From: Chlamydomonas reinhardtii
Taxonomy: Eukaryota > Chlorophyta > Chlorophyceae > Chlamydomonadales > Chlamydomonadaceae
Length of the DNA stretch: 64,000 nucleotides
Reading direction: 5' to 3'
Assembly: GCF_000002595.2 (NCBI RefSeq)
Contig: NC_057012.1
Coordinates: 2,585,332-2,649,331 of the forward strand
The translations under genes and the position numbers were made by a program. The notes below the pieces were generated by a model, which had not been told where the DNA came from, searched no databases, and saw only the letters and a program-made list of their open reading frames with translations. Below, piece by piece: positions 61,043 through 64,000 of the stretch (positions are counted from its first letter, which is position 1; every line of letters begins with the position of its first letter).

Positions 61043-62548
61043 GCAATGCCGGGGGTCGCGGCGGTGATGGATGAGGGTCTAGGGGTAAAGCAACAGAATG
61101 GGCCAGGCGTGGTAGGATGCTGTAGGGGTTACTGGAGTAGCGAACTGCAATTGTTTTGTGGCTGGCACACCGTTACGCATTAGTTCCGCAACACACGTCA
61201 ATAACCGTTGCCATCAGGCTGCGTCGGGGTATTCTCGCTTGAAACTGATGGGAGTGAAGCACAATTTCGCGGACAGGAGTCGCAGGATGTTGTGTAGGCG
61301 CACGATGTGGCATCTGCACCAGTGAGCATGGCTGGCATTCGATTGTGTACTGGACACTTGTTGACTTGGAGGTGGAGCTGGCGGTGGTCTAGGGCGGAAA
61401 TGCGGGGCGTGCCTACACTGGCGTGTTGCAGCAACGCCACAGGTGTGTGCTAGCCTCCAGGCCTCTCCAACGTTGTGCTCGCTGGCTTCTTCGGCTTCGC
61501 ATTGTCTTAGAAGCATGCTCGATGTAGGATGGCGTTGGGTTGGGATTAGCCTTGTCAGGCTCACACAAGCACGATGGGTGCTGGCGCTGCTATGGCTACG
61601 GTGGAGCAATAGAAGAGCCGCAGATTTAGCGGTCAGGGCAAGCAGCAGGACAACTGCAAGCGTGGGGCCATTGATTTGGTACTAACGGCTGTCTGGTGCG
61701 AGACTTCGAGCACCCAGAACCCCTGCATACAGTGACATCGCCTAATCCCACCTTGGCGCCACTGAACCGGCAACTCTTCACGAGTGGGGGCGGTGGGGCC
61801 ATTCATAAGTACTTGCTGGCATTGTGGCATGCAGAGCCCCGGCAGGGCCGGCACATGGGGCAGCGGCTCAACCCAGCTGAAATCGCAACGCAGGCAAGCT
61901 TGGAAGCAATGAAGCATGCCGCACTCATTCCAGTGCGCAGTCTACACGGACGCCCGGCCGGCCTTTCATACAGGTGAACCCCACTGGGTGGCACACCCCC
62001 ATGGGCCGGGGCCATGTCGGGCTTACGTCCGGCGTCCCGCGTGTAGCTGTGCGGGAATTCTCGGACATGTGGTGATGTGGCGCCGAACCCAAGTGATTTG
62101 GACAATATCCTTTTACTGACATTGTGAGCAGGCCCTTAACACCACGCAGATTCAACGTCCAATCCACTGCTCACGCACCGCACACCCCACACAGTGCCGG
62201 CAGCGTTGCAGTTCGCATTGCTCACACAATGGATGAGGCCTGGACCACATTGCAAGGCCCCCCAGGTCCCCAACTTCGTCATGGCCGGGAGCTTTCCATG
62301 CATCCTGGCATGCGTCACGCCAGGCCCACACTGCTGCCGCGTAGTTAATTCGATAGTCTGATACCCACGCATTTCATCCGAATGCAGACACCCAACAACC
62401 CGACAGCCACGGAGGTGCAGAACCAACCAGGCCACAGCGATCCCCCAGCTCCCATACCGGTAACCTTAAAGCAGCCCATGCCGCCACACCACCTGCACAC
62501 CAACCTTTCGAGGCCTCATGTTCCCCCCATGTGCTCTCAGTCCGTCCC
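61043..62548. other. Convergent intergenic region
   Basis: Between the stop codons of the methyltransferase-like and LOG-like genes. No TGTAA near either stop, no exon and no repeat of note. Confidence 0.5.
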
Positions 62549-63764
62549 CTACGCCAGCAGCTGCTTGACGGCCGCTATGGCGCCCGCGACGTCCGCCGCC
62601 ACGTGCACCAGCCCCGCGTCCAGGCTGGTGAAGAACTTCTCCGCCTCGGGCTGCGGGCGCAGGCGTGCATGTGTGTGCGGCGCGGGCAAGAGCATGGGCA
62701 GGCGTGTGCTGCAGTGCCGCCGTGTGGCAGGCAAGGTGGCCCCACGGCCCTGTGCGTATGTACATCCATGGAGCTGACATTTTGTTACCGCACCCACCAC
62801 CACCACAGCGCCCGGGGCTGGGTGTCTCCTGCTGCACGCGCCCCCACCGCACGCACACACATACACGCACACGCGCACTCACACACCAGGGCGCGCTTGT
62901 CGTTTCCCTTCAACACCACATATGCGCACACCTACCTGGGTGCCCAGCAGCACCACGGGCTTCTTGGCCTTGAGCGCCAGCGCCACCTCCGCCGCCGTGC
63001 CCGGTCCCATGCCCACAGCCACCTAGTGGTGGTGGTGGTGGTGGTGGTGGTGGTGGTGGTGGTGGTGTGGTTCAGGCCAAGGCAGAGGATGCAAAATTAG
63101 GAGCAGTGCTGTGCGGAGCGGTCTGTCGGGCCAGAGGTGGCAGCAAGGCTGCGAGGCGGGCACCTTGGAACACACAGTTCCGCGTGCGGCCATAGCTGCA
63201 CCCTCTTCCTTGCCCTGGTCGCACCCACCAGGACATTGGAGCTCAGCGCGTTAATGTTGTCGCGTGCGGAGCCCAAGCCCGTCACGATGGGGATATCCAC
63301 AGCGTCTGCGTAGCATGGCAGCCGCGGGCGGGGGGTGACCTCGCACCCCAACTGGTCTTCCGGGCGACCCGCTCGGAAGCAGCACGTGCACACGGCCGTT
63401 GCTGGGTGCACTTTCCGAGAGTGTATTACTAAGGGCCGGGTTTCATATGCTACACGCGGCCAGCGCCTGCCCCAGTCTTCTCTGCCAAAGCTCAGCCAAG
63501 GTCCCCGAGAACGGTTAACCAGGGGCCCTCACCGCTGATCTCTGACGTGTCCGGGCCAGGAAGGACACCGATCGTGGTGCCTCCTGCCTCTTTGGCGCCC
63601 TTCATAGCCTCGTGCATGACCCCAAGGCTACGACCCCCAGTCAGCAAGATCCAGCCATGCGTTGCAATCTGCTTGCCCAGCTCGTTGGCCATCACCAGCT
63701 GGTTCTCTGCTGTGTCCGCCTTGCCAGGTCCCATGACACCAATAATGGGCTTGCGTCCCGACAT
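62549..63764 (-). CDS. TIGR00725/SLOG family protein (LOG-like)
   Basis: Four exons: 63764-63533, 63305-63229, 63022-62936, 62650-62549; 165 residues, a full-length match to the family. It starts MSGRKPIIGVMGPGKADTAE and continues GWILLTGGRSLGVMHEAMKG, AVDIPIVTGLGSARDNINAL, GMGPGTAAEVALALKAKKPV. The order and wording match the DprA/Smf-related TIGR00725 proteins of cyanobacteria and plants, a branch of the Rossmann-like SLOG fold that includes the cytokinin-activating LOG enzymes. LOG enzymes use PGGxGTxxE to cleave nucleotide N-glycosidic bonds; here the equivalent is GMGPGTAAE, as in TIGR00725 members. Nucleotide binding is therefore likely, but the substrate is unknown. There is no obvious N-terminal extension in the model, so a plastid transit peptide is not supported. 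Confidence 0.88.
63027..63065 (+). repeat. (GGT)n trinucleotide repeat next to an acceptor
   Basis: About 13 copies of GGT. On the coding strand this is (ACC)n and leads directly into the acceptor of LOG-like exon 63022-62936 (ccaccactag|gtg), in place of a polypyrimidine tract. Confidence 0.93.
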
Positions 63765-64000
63765 GGTGCTGCTGTGTGGAGAAACAAGAAAACCTGACGC
63801 AAAATATCTACAGGCGGGGATAAAGGGCCTGAAAGACGGGGCGCCGAAACTGCATGCTGCATCGTGGGCCCAATCTCGTAACTTTTTGAGAAACCCGCTT
63901 GCCAAGAAGTTGTTCCTTGACCGTTTTTATTGGACGGACTAAGCCAAGCATGATCGCGTTGCAACACCGCGCCGCTCGCAGCTGTATTTGACTGTCACTC

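Noticed and set aside
63765-63905. A longer N-terminus for the LOG-like protein
   Set aside because: No ATG in frame upstream of 63764, and the family normally starts at this point.

Overview
The window looks like nuclear DNA of a volvocine green alga close to Chlamydomonas. It is GC-rich, and its genes are split by many short introns with GTGNG donors and CAG acceptors. (TG)n/(CA)n tracts fill the introns, exons carry long Ala, Gly, Gln and Ser runs, and putative TGTAA poly(A) signals lie downstream of several genes. Exon models below were built by hand; for every multi-exon model the exon lengths and phases sum to an intact frame. Many open frames of hundreds of codons on the opposite strand are products of GC-rich triplet repeats and were discarded.

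Layout. 1-4082 (+) is the 3' part of a carbohydrate-sulfotransferase-like gene (copy A). 4215-7470 (+) is a large leucine-rich, F-box-like protein. 8649-12545 (-) is a seven-exon BTB/POZ protein. 13547-13856 (-) is a 50-residue Cys-rich protein in two exons. 14619-16718 (-) is a membrane-anchored coiled-coil protein. 18047-22439 (-) is a complete nine-exon sulfotransferase (copy B), paralogous to copy A and in inverted orientation. 25037-36174 (-) is a 17-exon, about 2315-residue PB1 plus Raf-like protein kinase. 37467-43245 (+) is a 1509-residue low-complexity protein with a conserved-looking N-terminus. 44785-49074 (+) is a family I inorganic pyrophosphatase with a membrane or secretory N-terminal extension. 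52143-55568 (-) is a single-exon Ala/Gln-rich orphan. 59090-59725 (-) is a probable terminal exon. 59901-61042 (+) is an SAM-methyltransferase-like gene whose first conserved motif was not found. 62549-63764 (-) is a TIGR00725/SLOG (LOG-like) protein.

The genes do not form a pathway. The one clear local relationship is the inverted pair of sulfotransferases, which have exchanged or kept nearly identical stretches. Signals not explained by single genes are: a 76-bp tandem repeat that multiplies a splice donor in copy A; a family of short A-rich cores enclosed by (TG)n tracts, found only in introns; splice sites formed directly by dinucleotide repeats; and an exact 12-mer (GGCTGTAGCAGC) that recurs on both strands, mostly in exons of unrelated genes and read in different frames. 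No tRNA, rRNA, CRISPR array or intact transposon was recognised.
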